From assembly GCF_029953265.1 (NCBI RefSeq), contig NZ_JASBAO010000001.1, positions 434,001 to 498,000 of the forward strand: DNA of 64,000 nt, read 5' to 3'. The notes beneath the pieces were generated by a model. That model was not told the DNA's origin. It searched no databases and saw only the letters and a list, made by a program, of their open reading frames with translations. This DNA comes from Commensalibacter oyaizuii. Lineage in GTDB: Bacteria; Pseudomonadota; Alphaproteobacteria; Acetobacterales; Acetobacteraceae. Positions within the stretch are counted from its first letter, which is position 1, and each line of letters opens with the position of its first letter. Both the position numbers and the translations under genes were made by a program. Positions 28,591 through 38,095 of this stretch are shown piece after piece.

Positions 28591-29135
28591 CTCTATATTT
28601 TAAACCAACGTGGTTTGGCCGTTCTATACGGTGTTCAAAATGCTCATATTGGCACCATTAGTTCTTAATAGAATGAAGACCTTTTAAAATCACGAATAAC
28701 TTCTATTAAAAATATTCCTCAAAAAGCCGGTTATTTTATAAATATAGCCTATATTGAAATCAATTATAAAAATATAACGCATTATTGCTATCCTGCTAAA
28801 GTTTGCCTTGCTATTTTAAATTATTACACATTTGACGTAGGCGCAAATTGTCAAAAGCAAGCTAGAGACAATTTTAGGTTATTGGTAGGCTCTAAACTTC
28901 GAGAGATGATATATATAGTCCAGTTCGATATGATCCAACTGGACGTGATTAAAAATCGATTTAAAAGAGTGGTATGAACCGTATCAAATTAGATCATCAA
29001 TCAGCACTAAAAGGGTTCTTCTTTGTCTTTAACGAAGCACATACAATTATCCGTGAAATAGTATAAGCAGGAGTCAATGTAGAAGAAAAAAATGTAATCG
29101 ATATTTCTATCGGTTAACCAGTTAAAATGGATTGG
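28591..29135 (+). repeat. right copy of the inverted repeat
   Basis: Reverse-complement counterpart of 14461-14837, with an extra segment at about 28674-28848 that reads as coding-like sequence (YPAKVCLAILNYYTFDVGAN). The two copies face each other across about 13.7 kb that contains the acetoin operon and the TpsA ruin. Confidence 0.85.
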
Positions 29136-29410
29136 AATGAACAAGGTCGCGCCACTCATTATGGCGCAAGAATAAAACACTCTCATAAATATCCAGACTC
29201 ACATTCACAAGCAAAATCTGATTTGCAAGAAGCTTGGTGCTATTCATCGGCTGTCTTATACATTTATCGTGAATGGTTTAAAAAATACATACATTGAAGA
29301 TGGAAAAATTGCTAAGCATATTGATAACAAAATTAAGAAAAAGGAATTATCACTATCTGTTGGTCAATTAGTTATTGCAGCAGTAGAGCAAGCTTTGATT
29401 GAGGAATAAT
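28600..29410 (+). pseudogene. decayed plasmid/phage-type gene (family not named)
   Basis: Joined frames read VLYGVQNAHIGTISS, ITHYCYPAKVCLAILNYYTF, GANCQKQARDNFRLLVGSKL, MNRIKLDHQSALKGFFFVFN, NVIDISIG, PVKMDWNEQGRATHYGARI, SDLQEAWCYSSAVLYIYREW and, after a +1 shift near 29290, ELSLSVGQLVIAAVEQALIE to a stop at 29409. TAA stops stand where Gln would fit (about 29070 and 29115); the first is still CAA in the left repeat copy. The layout is reminiscent of conserved plasmid or phage regulators with a C-terminal helical domain, but I cannot name it with confidence. Confidence 0.6.
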
Positions 29411-29562
29411 AACTTTTTCCTCTGCAAAACAGAATTAATTGGATAGTTAAGTATATAATTCTTATAATTAAAGCAAAAAAATAAAGCCAGCATAACTGTT
29501 CTTGGCAACAAGAGTGGAATGAATTAAAGTGATGATAATTTTTATTAAAATTTGAGAATAAA

Positions 29563-31284
29563 ATGGCGCTGCATCTGCTTGGAAAAACATATTTAAAATC
29601 ACATGAAGAAATCATTGTCCATGATCATGGAGTTTACCAAGATTTTGAAAAAATATGCCAAATTTTAAATCAACATGGTTTATCCATCCGATTGGCTGAA
29701 CCCGTTATCACAACCGACCATGAGAATGGCTCTTTTATTAGTTGGTACTGTGATACACAAGTTGAACCAGTTGTACCTTTGGCAGATCAGTACGAAATTG
29801 TGCGTCAAAAACTGACACAGGCAATATCGGTTTTGTCGACATTTTATGCGGAAGATCCTGAAAAAAGCCAGTTGTTGCATGCCGCATTAACAGTTCAAAG
29901 TCGACAAGATTTATTAATTGCAGATGATCTTGTGGTTATAAAAAATTGGGGGTTAAAATCCCTTAATCAAGGAACGCCTTCGACATTAAATTTGTTTTCT
30001 ATGTTTGCCGAAGGTAAACAGAATAATCAAGCACCTGAAACACCTTCTTTGGCTGAAAAGCCTGCACTGATTGATCAAAAAGATCCAATTGGTTCGCGCC
30101 ACGTCTATTTAAAAAATGGCAATTTCCATGGACGAGGGTGGGTTATTATAACGCGCGTGATAGCAGCGATTTTGTTTTTTATTATTGGTTTACTATTAGG
30201 ATGGCGTATTCTTTATGCAGAACGCCCCAAAAAAATTGCTGGTATTTCTGTGGTTGAGGCACAAGAACTCGTTCACAAAAAACCTGAAATTGAAAAACAT
30301 AATCATCAGTTAGAAGACGAAATCAAAAAATTAGAGGAACAACTGAAACATTCCCCATGTGATTTGCAAAAGAGCAGGGCCTTGCCTGAATTAAATAAGC
30401 ACATAGATACCCCATTTACCCCTATGAAATCAGACGGAAAAACGTTTCAAGGTAGCCTTCCAGAGTTATTGGAAAGAAGCACCGTCTTTATTCTTGTATT
30501 GTCAGCAGATGAAAATGGAAATAAAAACGTTACTTCGGGAAGTGGTTTTTTCGTAACCCCTGATTTAATTGTAACCAATCGTCACGTGGTCGAAAATACA
30601 GTTAATAATACAATATTGGTTACCAATAAATCCTTGGGTCAATTAAAGAAAGCACATATTACATCAATTAGTAATCGTTCAGATTCTGTAGATGGGTTTG
30701 ATTTGGCTGTTTTGAAAATAGAAGATGCCCCACCCCAACAGCCTTTAAGTTTTTCATTAGAAGCCCAACCTTTGCAAACTGTTGTTGCCGCAGGGTATCC
30801 AGGAATTATTATTCGCCAAGACAACGCCTTAAAACGCTTAATTCAAGGAGACAGGCAAGCCATTCCAGGGGTTATTTTAACCAAGGGTGAAATCAACGCT
30901 ATTCAGGATAATGCACATGGTGAAAAAATAATGCCTCATAGTGCCGCAGTATCCCCAGGAAATTCAGGGGGGGCATTGGTGGATTTGTGTGGTCGGGTTG
31001 TCGGGGTGAATACCTTTGTTACTGTTGATCAAGAAACATCGTCGCACAGCAATTACGCCCAAAAATCAGATTCTATTGTTCAGGCATTACAAGGGGCTAA
31101 TGTTCCAATTCAGGTACAAACAGGTGCCTGTAAAGAAAACCCACCTACGGCAGAGCAAAATCAAAAACAACCGCAATCAGATCCCAAAGGCCAAGAGCAA
31201 TCGAATAATCTAAAAGAAAAATCAGATACTCCTAATAATCACAAACCAGAAACATCTTCAACACATCATGGAGAAACACCATGA
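29563..31284 (+). CDS. membrane-anchored trypsin-like serine protease with cytoplasmic N-domain
   Basis: A 573-residue protein with no signal peptide. Residues 1-190 form a soluble domain ending in LIADDLVVIKNWGLKS, one transmembrane helix follows near 193-215, then a charged coiled-coil-like stretch (230-265), then a trypsin-like domain (about 300-525) and a Gln/Asn/Pro-rich tail. The catalytic triad is visible: His341 (TNRHVV), Asp380 (GFDLAVLKI) and Ser468 (SPGNSGGAL). The HtrA-like fold lacks a PDZ domain. The protease part should be periplasmic. It opens a five-gene cluster; its TGA overlaps the next ATG by four bases. Confidence 0.82.
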   Translation: MALHLLGKTYLKSHEEIIVHDHGVYQDFEKICQILNQHGLSIRLAEPVITTDHENGSFISWYCDTQVEPVVPLADQYEIVRQKLTQAISVLSTFYAEDPEKSQLLHAALTVQSRQDLLIADDLVVIKNWGLKSLNQGTPSTLNLFSMFAEGKQNNQAPETPSLAEKPALIDQKDPIGSRHVYLKNGNFHGRGWVIITRVIAAILFFIIGLLLGWRILYAERPKKIAGISVVEAQELVHKKPEIEKHNHQLEDEIKKLEEQLKHSPCDLQKSRALPELNKHIDTPFTPMKSDGKTFQGSLPELLERSTVFILVLSADENGNKNVTSGSGFFVTPDLIVTNRHVVENTVNNTILVTNKSLGQLKKAHITSISNRSDSVDGFDLAVLKIEDAPPQQPLSFSLEAQPLQTVVAAGYPGIIIRQDNALKRLIQGDRQAIPGVILTKGEINAIQDNAHGEKIMPHSAAVSPGNSGGALVDLCGRVVGVNTFVTVDQETSSHSNYAQKSDSIVQALQGANVPIQVQTGACKENPPTAEQNQKQPQSDPKGQEQSNNLKEKSDTPNNHKPETSSTHHGETP

Positions 31285-32036
31285 AGACACAGTTTATTCC
31301 TGGCAAGCCCGTCACCACTACGAATTTTCAATCTGCTCAACCATTGGGGGTTGGAGGGCAGCTGGTTTTAGAACACTGGGAGGCACTTTATCAAATTTTG
31401 TATCACGAGGTTGGCCCCCAATGTGCTGGATTATTGTTAGAGCCAGTCATTGATCGGCAAAGGGGAGAAGTGGATTGGTATCTTCCTTCTGGGCTTCAAA
31501 CGATCAAAACAAATCTTGATCCAAATGTAAATATTATTGAGCAAGCTCATTCTTTGATCAATCAAGGACGGATGGTTGCCCAACGCTTAATGCAATCCGC
31601 AGATGTAGAGCAACAACAAAAGGGAGCTTTGTTACAGCAAGCTCTTACTTACCCTTCGGATAATCATATTATTACGACACCCTATGGACCAGCCATTGTT
31701 TCTTGGGGGCATCAGTCTCAGGAATTAGACGCAAAAGACAAATTTGTTGCAGCCAAAGGCGATGGGCATGCTGTCCAAACCATGACAATCTTGCCACCAC
31801 CTGAATTACCAATTAAAGGACAAGGATTATTATCGCTTTGGCCGTGGATTGCAGGATTAATTTTATTATTACTGCTGATTTTCTTACCTTGGTGGACGGG
31901 GATTATTCCCATTCCTTATTGCCGATATTATTGGTTGGGGCCTGTAATTTTGTTGCTAATATTATTGCCTGTAATCGGAATTTTATTAAAAAATTATTAC
32001 AGTCGTTCACAAGTTCCCAATGTGATAAGGAAATAA
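31281..32036 (+). CDS. two-helix membrane protein with the same N-domain end motif
   Basis: A 251-residue protein I do not recognise as a named family. Residues 1-155 are soluble and end in ITTPYGPAIVSWGHQS, which lines up with the VIKNWG/VLTGWG/VITSWG motif of its neighbours. Two hydrophobic helices follow (about 179-202 and 212-234), then a short basic tail. Residues 90-125 (MVAQRLMQSADVEQQQKGAL) look helical. The ATG overlaps the protease gene stop (ATGA), so translation is coupled. Confidence 0.75.
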   Translation: MKTQFIPGKPVTTTNFQSAQPLGVGGQLVLEHWEALYQILYHEVGPQCAGLLLEPVIDRQRGEVDWYLPSGLQTIKTNLDPNVNIIEQAHSLINQGRMVAQRLMQSADVEQQQKGALLQQALTYPSDNHIITTPYGPAIVSWGHQSQELDAKDKFVAAKGDGHAVQTMTILPPPELPIKGQGLLSLWPWIAGLILLLLLIFLPWWTGIIPIPYCRYYWLGPVILLLILLPVIGILLKNYYSRSQVPNVIRK

Positions 32037-32042
32037 GGTGCA

Positions 32043-33284
32043 ATGGTTTTAGTATTAAGCAGGCAATCCTTTGATCATTTAACCGCCCTTGGTCATAAAG
32101 AGATTGGGATATATAATTACTTTATACAAGAGATCATAACGCATCTAGGTTCCGAGCACGCATCTCTTTTCGCCAAACCTAATTATTATAACAATATTGT
32201 TCGATGGGAGGCCGAGGGTCAACATTACACCCCTTGGAATAAATTATCCTCTAGTCAACAAAATCAATTATTGGCAGCTGTTCAATCGATCTTATCAGAT
32301 ATTCGTCAGATTACGCTTTCTCATCCACATACGTTATTGGCGCAATATTTTGATCAAATTAAGCAAATTCCTTCGTTTGAATATATCTATGCGGTTGATG
32401 GAAAACCAGTATTAACAGGGTGGGGGTATCATCAAAAAGATGGTGCCTTTGTGGATTTATTGGACGGATATTCTGATTCAAAAAAACGATTTATGAGTAT
32501 ACATGGTTGGAAACAATTCCCGTGGATTACATCATTATTGGCGCTGGGTTGTGGAATATTAGCCTCGGTGATATGGCATGTTTCTCAGCATTCAGAAAAA
32601 GTTTGTTATGCAACCTATCCATTAATTAAAAATGTCGAAGAGGCACTAAAAGATAAAAATCAGAACCAAGCATTAACAAAAAAGCGAGATGATTTATTAA
32701 AATCTTTGGAAAATTTGAAAAAACAATGCGCTGTCCCCCCTGTACAACCATTGGTGCCCAAGGATGTGCCTGATTTACAACCTTTACCTGAAATCCCTAA
32801 AACACCAGAGTTAGATCCTATCCCTGATAGTGAGGCACTACCTAACAGTAAGCCACCACAATCTATGGAAACACCAAAACCACCCCCTCAACCCAAGCAA
32901 AATGTCGATTTACCCAAAGAGTCATGGAATAAAAAAGATACATCCATGCTGAATGGTTGTTGGCATTTAACAACACATCTGGAATTGTATCAACGCACCT
33001 TTTTTTCCACTTCTCATCAGCCTGTTACGAATTGGACTTTATGTTTCAAACCAAATGGCGCGGGAAGACAAGTACTAACACGTCGTGATGGTGGAACCTG
33101 TACTGGTCCGTTAAATGCACAGTTTCAAGGAAATAAATTGGTCTTACAGCAACCAACAGATTGTCAGGGGGCATTTCATCTAATTCCAGGTAAAAATGTT
33201 TGTACTCGACTAAATGATAAAGAGGCCAGATGTACTTATATTGATGCAGAAGGACACCAATCAACAGGTACTTTTAAACGTTAA
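32043..33284 (+). CDS. single-pass membrane protein with C-terminal six-cysteine domain (paralogue 1)
   Basis: A 413-residue protein of unknown function. The N-terminal 150 residues form a soluble domain ending in YAVDGKPVLTGWGYH; one transmembrane helix follows near 160-180 (SLLALGCGILASVIWHV), then a helical stretch, a Pro-rich linker (about 235-295) and a C-terminal domain from about 300 that starts MLNGCWHLTTHLEL. Six cysteines in that domain are conserved in the next gene, consistent with a disulfide-bonded periplasmic fold. An aaggtgca ribosome site precedes the ATG. Confidence 0.8.
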   Translation: MVLVLSRQSFDHLTALGHKEIGIYNYFIQEIITHLGSEHASLFAKPNYYNNIVRWEAEGQHYTPWNKLSSSQQNQLLAAVQSILSDIRQITLSHPHTLLAQYFDQIKQIPSFEYIYAVDGKPVLTGWGYHQKDGAFVDLLDGYSDSKKRFMSIHGWKQFPWITSLLALGCGILASVIWHVSQHSEKVCYATYPLIKNVEEALKDKNQNQALTKKRDDLLKSLENLKKQCAVPPVQPLVPKDVPDLQPLPEIPKTPELDPIPDSEALPNSKPPQSMETPKPPPQPKQNVDLPKESWNKKDTSMLNGCWHLTTHLELYQRTFFSTSHQPVTNWTLCFKPNGAGRQVLTRRDGGTCTGPLNAQFQGNKLVLQQPTDCQGAFHLIPGKNVCTRLNDKEARCTYIDAEGHQSTGTFKR

Positions 33285-33328
33285 GGGCTAGTTATGAATT
33301 TAACGTTTAAAAAGATGGAATGATTATT

Positions 33329-34561
33329 ATGGTTTTAATTTTAAATCATCATGATCTTGAAGATTATAAACCTTTATGTAACCAAGACAGGCAATTTCAT
33401 GATAAAGTAATTCACGAGATTGCAACGCTTATTGGTCCTAAACATGCCTCTATTTTTGCAAGCCCCCGATACCAGGAGGCTAAAGTTTTTTGGTGCGTTG
33501 ATGGACAACAAATTTATCCTTGGAAAAATTTATCTACCGCTCAGCAAAAAGAAACATTAACGTTTATTCATTCTGTATTGAATGATATTGCATTGATAAT
33601 CAATCAATATCCCAAGACTTTATTATTTCAATATATAAACCGTTATTATTTATTTCCTAGTTTAAACAATATATATGTTGTGGATGGTGTTCCTGTCATT
33701 ACCAGTTGGGGATATGCTGGGGCTACGGATTATTGTGACCCTTTATTACTAGTCCATAATAATCGCAAACTTTGGCGAATATTGACTTATTTCCCTTGGC
33801 TTACGTCGCTTTTATCACTAAGTTTTGGATTGTGTGCTGCAGTAATATGGCATGGTCTGCATCATAATAATAAAACGTGTTATAAGGATTATCCTTGTAA
33901 TAAAGATGTTAAGGCTGCGCTTGATACTGAAAAGCAGTCTGATGATTTGAAACGTCATCGCGATCAATTGTTGAATCAATTTGCTGGTTTGAAGAAACAA
34001 TGTCAGATTCCTGTTGTGCCACCTATAGCCCCTCAAGTTTTACCCGACAATACTTCTGTTCCAGATTTACCCCAAATGCCAGAATTATCTGTTCCTTTGC
34101 CGCAAACAATTCCAAAGTTTTCTCCACCCTCTAAACAGGCAGATATAAAACCCCCTCCTGTTGAGAAACCAAAGAAAAAAGTTGATTTGCCTAAAAGTGA
34201 ATGGGACAAAAAAAACATATCCATGTTAGCAGGATGTTGGCATTTAACAACACGAATGGATCTCGTTGAAATGCCTAGCAGACGTAATACGCCCGTAACA
34301 AATTGGTCAGTGTGTTTTGATAAAGGGGGTTTAGGTACTCAAACAATTACAAAATCAGATGGAAAAACCTGTAATGGTCAAGTAAAGGCATATTTCAAAG
34401 GCAATCAAATGGTAATAGAACAGCCTCAAAATTGTAAAGGAGGATTTTTCCTGTTACAAGGTACGCAAGCATGTACAAGAATCAATGATTATGAGGCTCG
34501 TTGTGTATATACTGATAATCGGCACATGTTAAAAGAACGTACAGGTATTTTTAAACGATAA
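33329..34561 (+). CDS. single-pass membrane protein with C-terminal six-cysteine domain (paralogue 2)
   Basis: A 410-residue paralogue of the gene just upstream, with the same order: N-domain ending YVVDGVPVITSWGYA, one transmembrane helix, helical stretch, Pro-rich linker and a C-terminal domain starting MLAGCWHLTTRMDL with the same six cysteines (for example WSVCF, GKTCNG, NCKGGF, ACTRIND, RCVYT). The start at 33329 is chosen because the paralogue begins MVLVL and this reads MVLIL; an ATG at 33320 adds three residues and has poor spacing. The pair is an old tandem duplication judged by its divergence. Confidence 0.8.
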   Translation: MVLILNHHDLEDYKPLCNQDRQFHDKVIHEIATLIGPKHASIFASPRYQEAKVFWCVDGQQIYPWKNLSTAQQKETLTFIHSVLNDIALIINQYPKTLLFQYINRYYLFPSLNNIYVVDGVPVITSWGYAGATDYCDPLLLVHNNRKLWRILTYFPWLTSLLSLSFGLCAAVIWHGLHHNNKTCYKDYPCNKDVKAALDTEKQSDDLKRHRDQLLNQFAGLKKQCQIPVVPPIAPQVLPDNTSVPDLPQMPELSVPLPQTIPKFSPPSKQADIKPPPVEKPKKKVDLPKSEWDKKNISMLAGCWHLTTRMDLVEMPSRRNTPVTNWSVCFDKGGLGTQTITKSDGKTCNGQVKAYFKGNQMVIEQPQNCKGGFFLLQGTQACTRINDYEARCVYTDNRHMLKERTGIFKR

Positions 34562-34562
34562 A

Positions 34563-35066
34563 ATGATTAAAAAATTATTAAGTTCAATATTTTTGATTTG
34601 TAGCCCTGTTGCAGCCCATGGGGCCAATCTTGTTTATACAATGGATGGTCATGAAGAAAACTGGACTGCTTTTCATTATGAGGATAAAGTAAACGGTAAT
34701 ATTGATTCATGTTTTGCCATATCTAATGATTTGGGTTTAGGATTTAAAAGTAATAAAGAAGGCACTGGACTTGTTATCTGGGATCAACAAGGTCAACAAA
34801 AGCCACAAACAGACAAGCAAGCTGCTATTACTGTTGGTAAGCAACATTTTATCTTTACGATGAAGGCAATGGATCGGAATATGCTGATGAATCGTATGCA
34901 GCCAGATGATTTTCGAAAATTACTTCGATCTTTATCATTTGGGCAAATGGCTTTGATAGAGTATGGTCAACACCCAGTTAGCATTGTTGATTTATCGGGT
35001 ATGCCTACGATGTTAAATTATTTCAATAAATGTAATGCCAAAGCAGGTTTCACTAAAATCAAATAA
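34563..35066 (+). CDS. small secreted protein, last gene of the cluster
   Basis: A 167-residue protein with a signal peptide (residues 1-20, ending AHGA). The mature part is mostly beta-like with two cysteines (DSCFAIS and NKCNAKA) that could pair. It starts one base after the stop of the preceding gene, so it belongs to the same transcript, and a terminator follows at once. Function unknown; its place suggests a periplasmic partner of the membrane proteins. Confidence 0.78.
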   Translation: MIKKLLSSIFLICSPVAAHGANLVYTMDGHEENWTAFHYEDKVNGNIDSCFAISNDLGLGFKSNKEGTGLVIWDQQGQQKPQTDKQAAITVGKQHFIFTMKAMDRNMLMNRMQPDDFRKLLRSLSFGQMALIEYGQHPVSIVDLSGMPTMLNYFNKCNAKAGFTKIK

Positions 35067-35069
35067 ATA

Positions 35070-35103
35070 TTCAGAGTATTCAGTAATAAAAGAATACTCT
35101 GAA
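35070..35103. terminator. bidirectional terminator between the envelope cluster and ilvE
   Basis: ttcagagtattc and gaatactctgaa form a perfect 12-bp stem around a ten-base loop, between the convergent stops at 35066 and 35109. T/A-rich bases follow on both sides. Confidence 0.75.
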
Positions 35104-35108
35104 AATTA

Positions 35109-36206
35109 CTATTTAACCTCTTGAACCCAGTTATAGGGATCAGGGGCATTCCCATATTGAATATCAACTAGTGTTTTTTGAATGTCTTGGGTAATTGGAC
35201 CAGGTTGGCCGTTATGAATTGTATATTCCCCATTTTTATCTTTAACAAAACCAATAGGGGATACAACAGCAGCCGTTCCGCAGGCAAATACCTCGCGTAT
35301 TTTACCGCTTTGAATATCTTTGATCCATTGACTAGCAGCATAACGTTCTTCGCGAACGGTTAATCCTTTGGCTTTTGCCAAAGTTAGGATCGAGTTACGC
35401 GTAACACCAGGTAAAATTGTCCCTGTCAGGGGTGGTGTCATTAATGAACCATCATCAAAGACAAAGAAAATGTTCATTCCCCCCATTTCTTCAATCCATT
35501 TATGTTCAGCAGCGTCTAAAAAAACCAATTGATCACAGTTATTTTTTGTTGCTTCTTGTTGTGCAACCAAACTTGCTGCGTAATTTCCACCACATTTTGC
35601 CTCTCCTGTTCCACCAGAAGCTGCACGGGTGTAGAATTCTGAAATCCATACTGTAACTGGTTTTGCACCTTTGGAAAAATAGGATCCAGCAGGGGATGCA
35701 ATCAACATAAATAAATAATTAGGGGAGGGTTTAACCCCAAGATATGGGGTGCTGGCAATCATGAAAGGACGCAGATAAAGAGTACCGACAGATTGATCGG
35801 GCAGCCAGTCTTTTTCGACTTTTACAAATTCGTGAACAGCGTGTATAAACAAATCTTCGGGTAAAGGAGTCATAGCCATACGTTTTGCTGAATTGACGAA
35901 ACGTTGTGCGTTTGCTTCGGGTCGGAATAATAAAATACGTCCATCTTTGGCTTTATAAGCTTTTAATCCTTCGAAAATTTCTTGACCATAATGAAAGACG
36001 CAAACCGCAGGGTCCAAACTAATCGGGCCATATGCCTTGATACGGGCATTATGCCAGCCTTGTTCGGTATTATATTCAATCAATAACATATGGTCCGTAA
36101 ATGATTTACCAAAACCAGGGTCTTGTAAAATAGATTTTCTTTGTGATTCCGATAAGGGGGATGGATTTTTTTCAAATGTAATCGAAAAATTTTTTCCGGA
36201 ATTCAT
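35109..36206 (-). CDS. ilvE: branched-chain amino acid aminotransferase
   Basis: A PLP class IV aminotransferase that makes or degrades Leu, Ile and Val. The 365-residue protein is of the longer BCAT type: FGKSFTDHMLLIEYN, FHYGQEIFEGLKAYK, LYLRPFMIAS, and the pyridoxal-lysine block SGGTGEAKCGGNYAASL, followed by EMGGMNIFFVF. The 40-residue N-terminal extension compared with E. coli IlvE is normal for this subgroup. It stands alone, convergent with the envelope cluster. Confidence 0.95.
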   Translation of the reverse strand: MNSGKNFSITFEKNPSPLSESQRKSILQDPGFGKSFTDHMLLIEYNTEQGWHNARIKAYGPISLDPAVCVFHYGQEIFEGLKAYKAKDGRILLFRPEANAQRFVNSAKRMAMTPLPEDLFIHAVHEFVKVEKDWLPDQSVGTLYLRPFMIASTPYLGVKPSPNYLFMLIASPAGSYFSKGAKPVTVWISEFYTRAASGGTGEAKCGGNYAASLVAQQEATKNNCDQLVFLDAAEHKWIEEMGGMNIFFVFDDGSLMTPPLTGTILPGVTRNSILTLAKAKGLTVREERYAASQWIKDIQSGKIREVFACGTAAVVSPIGFVKDKNGEYTIHNGQPGPITQDIQKTLVDIQYGNAPDPYNWVQEVK

Positions 36207-36534
36207 TTTCTTATCTTTCGCTATATAGTTATATTTTGTAATTATATTACAAAGTGTAAAATATTAGAATATTTTTATTCGTAAGTTATTACTATTTTAT
36301 TAATTTTCTTTTGTCACTAAAATATGTCTTTTTTAAATACTTTTTCTATGCAACATAATTTGATTTTAAAATACTTATTAAAATAAGATAGACTAAACAT
36401 AGAATTATAAATTACGATTAAATGGTAATTAGATTTGTCTATAAAATGAAAATTAATCTCTTTAAACCTAGCAAAACCTCTATCTTCTATTAGTATTAAT
36501 TTATTAAAATAGAAAAAATCTGAAAGAAGTTGTC
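36207..36534. other. divergent promoter region of ilvE and gabD
   Basis: About 330 very A/T-rich bases between two divergent genes. I see no open frame or RNA gene. Candidate promoter hexamers are too many in such sequence to single one out. Confidence 0.5.
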
Positions 36535-37983
36535 ATGAATCTTAAAAATCAATCCTTATTTCGTCAACAATGCTATATTAATGGGCAATGGTTGGATGCA
36601 GATAGTGGTCAAACCATTAACGTAACCAACCCTGCGACAAATGAAGTGATTGGTACAGTTCCCAAAATGGGGCCAACAGAAACACGTAAGGCTGTCAAAG
36701 CTGCAGAGCAAGCACAAATACATTGGCGTGAAAAAACTGCCAAAGAACGTTCGGTTATTTTGCGCCGTTGGTATGACCTAGTTTTACAATCTCAAGACGA
36801 CTTGGCATTGTTATTGACAATGGAACAAGGAAAACCCTTGGCTGAAGCAAAGGGAGAAATTGCCTATGGTGCATCGTATCTAGAATGGTTTGCAGAGGAA
36901 GCCAAACGTGTATACGGAGATGTCATTCCTGGTGCCAGTCAAACCCAGCGGGTTGTTGTCATAAAGCAACCAATTGGGGTTACCGCTGCAATTACGCCAT
37001 GGAATTTTCCCAATGCTATGATAACGCGTAAGGCTGGGGCTGCACTAGCTGTTGGATGTTCGATGGTTTTAAAACCCGCCAGTGCAACCCCATATTCTGC
37101 GCTGGCATTGGCTGTCTTGGCTGAACAAGCAGGGGTGCCAGCAGGGGTGTTGAATATACTTACTGGTTCTGCTGGGGAAATTGGAGATGAATTGACCAGC
37201 AACCCTATTGTCCGTAAATTATCTTTTACTGGTTCAACAGAAATTGGCGCAGATTTAATGCAGGCATGTGCCAAAACGGTTAAAAAACTTTCTATGGAAT
37301 TGGGGGGGAATGCACCTTTTATTGTTTTTGACGACGCTGATATTGATGCCGCTGTTGAAGGGGCGATGATATCTAAATATCGCAATGCGGGGCAAACCTG
37401 TGTTTGTGCTAATCGTCTTTATGTTCAAAAAGGCATTTATGATGATTTTGTTACCAAATTAAAAGCAGCGGTTGGAAAGCTAAAGGTTGGAAATGGAACC
37501 GAGGCTGGGGTGACGGTAGGCCCAATGATTGATGCCAAGGCTGTGGAAAAGGTCAAGGAACATATTGACGATGCCATATCTAAAGGTGCGAAAATTGCTG
37601 TTGGTGGTAAAGCATTGGGGGGCAATTTCTTTGAACCGACAATTTTGTCGCATGTTCCAACATCAGCCTTAGTTTCTAAAGAAGAAACCTTTGGTCCATT
37701 AGCCCCTGTTTTTTGTTTTGATACAGAAGAAGAAGCTATACAATTGGCTAATGATACGGAATTTGGACTGGCTTCTTATCTTTATGCCAATGACATGTCC
37801 AGAATTGTTCGCGTCTCTGAAAAATTAGAATATGGTATTGTTGGTATTAATACTGGTCTTATTTCAAATGAAATGGCACCTTTTGGGGGAATCAAAGCCT
37901 CTGGATTAGGGCGTGAAGGATCAAAATATGGTATCGAAGATTATTTAGAAATTAAATATCTATGTGTTAATTTAAATAAATAG
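36535..37983 (+). CDS. gabD: NAD(P)-dependent succinate-semialdehyde dehydrogenase
   Basis: An aldehyde dehydrogenase that oxidises succinate semialdehyde to succinate. The 482-residue protein has the family's Asn in TPWNFPNAM, the cofactor loop FTGSTEIGADLM, the general base Glu in MELGGNAPFIVFDDADI and the catalytic Cys in NAGQTCVCANR, whose CVCANR wording is typical of GabD rather than of betaine or simple aldehyde dehydrogenases. The C-terminal PFGGIKASGLGREGSKYG also fits GabD. No GabT or GabP is near. A strong terminator follows. Confidence 0.92.
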   Translation: MNLKNQSLFRQQCYINGQWLDADSGQTINVTNPATNEVIGTVPKMGPTETRKAVKAAEQAQIHWREKTAKERSVILRRWYDLVLQSQDDLALLLTMEQGKPLAEAKGEIAYGASYLEWFAEEAKRVYGDVIPGASQTQRVVVIKQPIGVTAAITPWNFPNAMITRKAGAALAVGCSMVLKPASATPYSALALAVLAEQAGVPAGVLNILTGSAGEIGDELTSNPIVRKLSFTGSTEIGADLMQACAKTVKKLSMELGGNAPFIVFDDADIDAAVEGAMISKYRNAGQTCVCANRLYVQKGIYDDFVTKLKAAVGKLKVGNGTEAGVTVGPMIDAKAVEKVKEHIDDAISKGAKIAVGGKALGGNFFEPTILSHVPTSALVSKEETFGPLAPVFCFDTEEEAIQLANDTEFGLASYLYANDMSRIVRVSEKLEYGIVGINTGLISNEMAPFGGIKASGLGREGSKYGIEDYLEIKYLCVNLNK

Positions 37984-37991
37984 ATACAAAT

Positions 37992-38027
37992 AAAAAGAGT
38001 TTAGAAAATGTTTTCTAAACTCTTTTT
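37992..38027. terminator. strong terminator after gabD
   Basis: aaaaagagtttagaaaa and ttttctaaactcttttt form a 17-bp stem with a minimal loop and a closing T-run, 8 bases after the gabD stop. Confidence 0.92.
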
Positions 38028-38095
38028 AAAGAGATAGGGCAAAATAAATGCATCGTAAAAAAGCATTATATTTTTATGGTGGCGATATAGTATGT

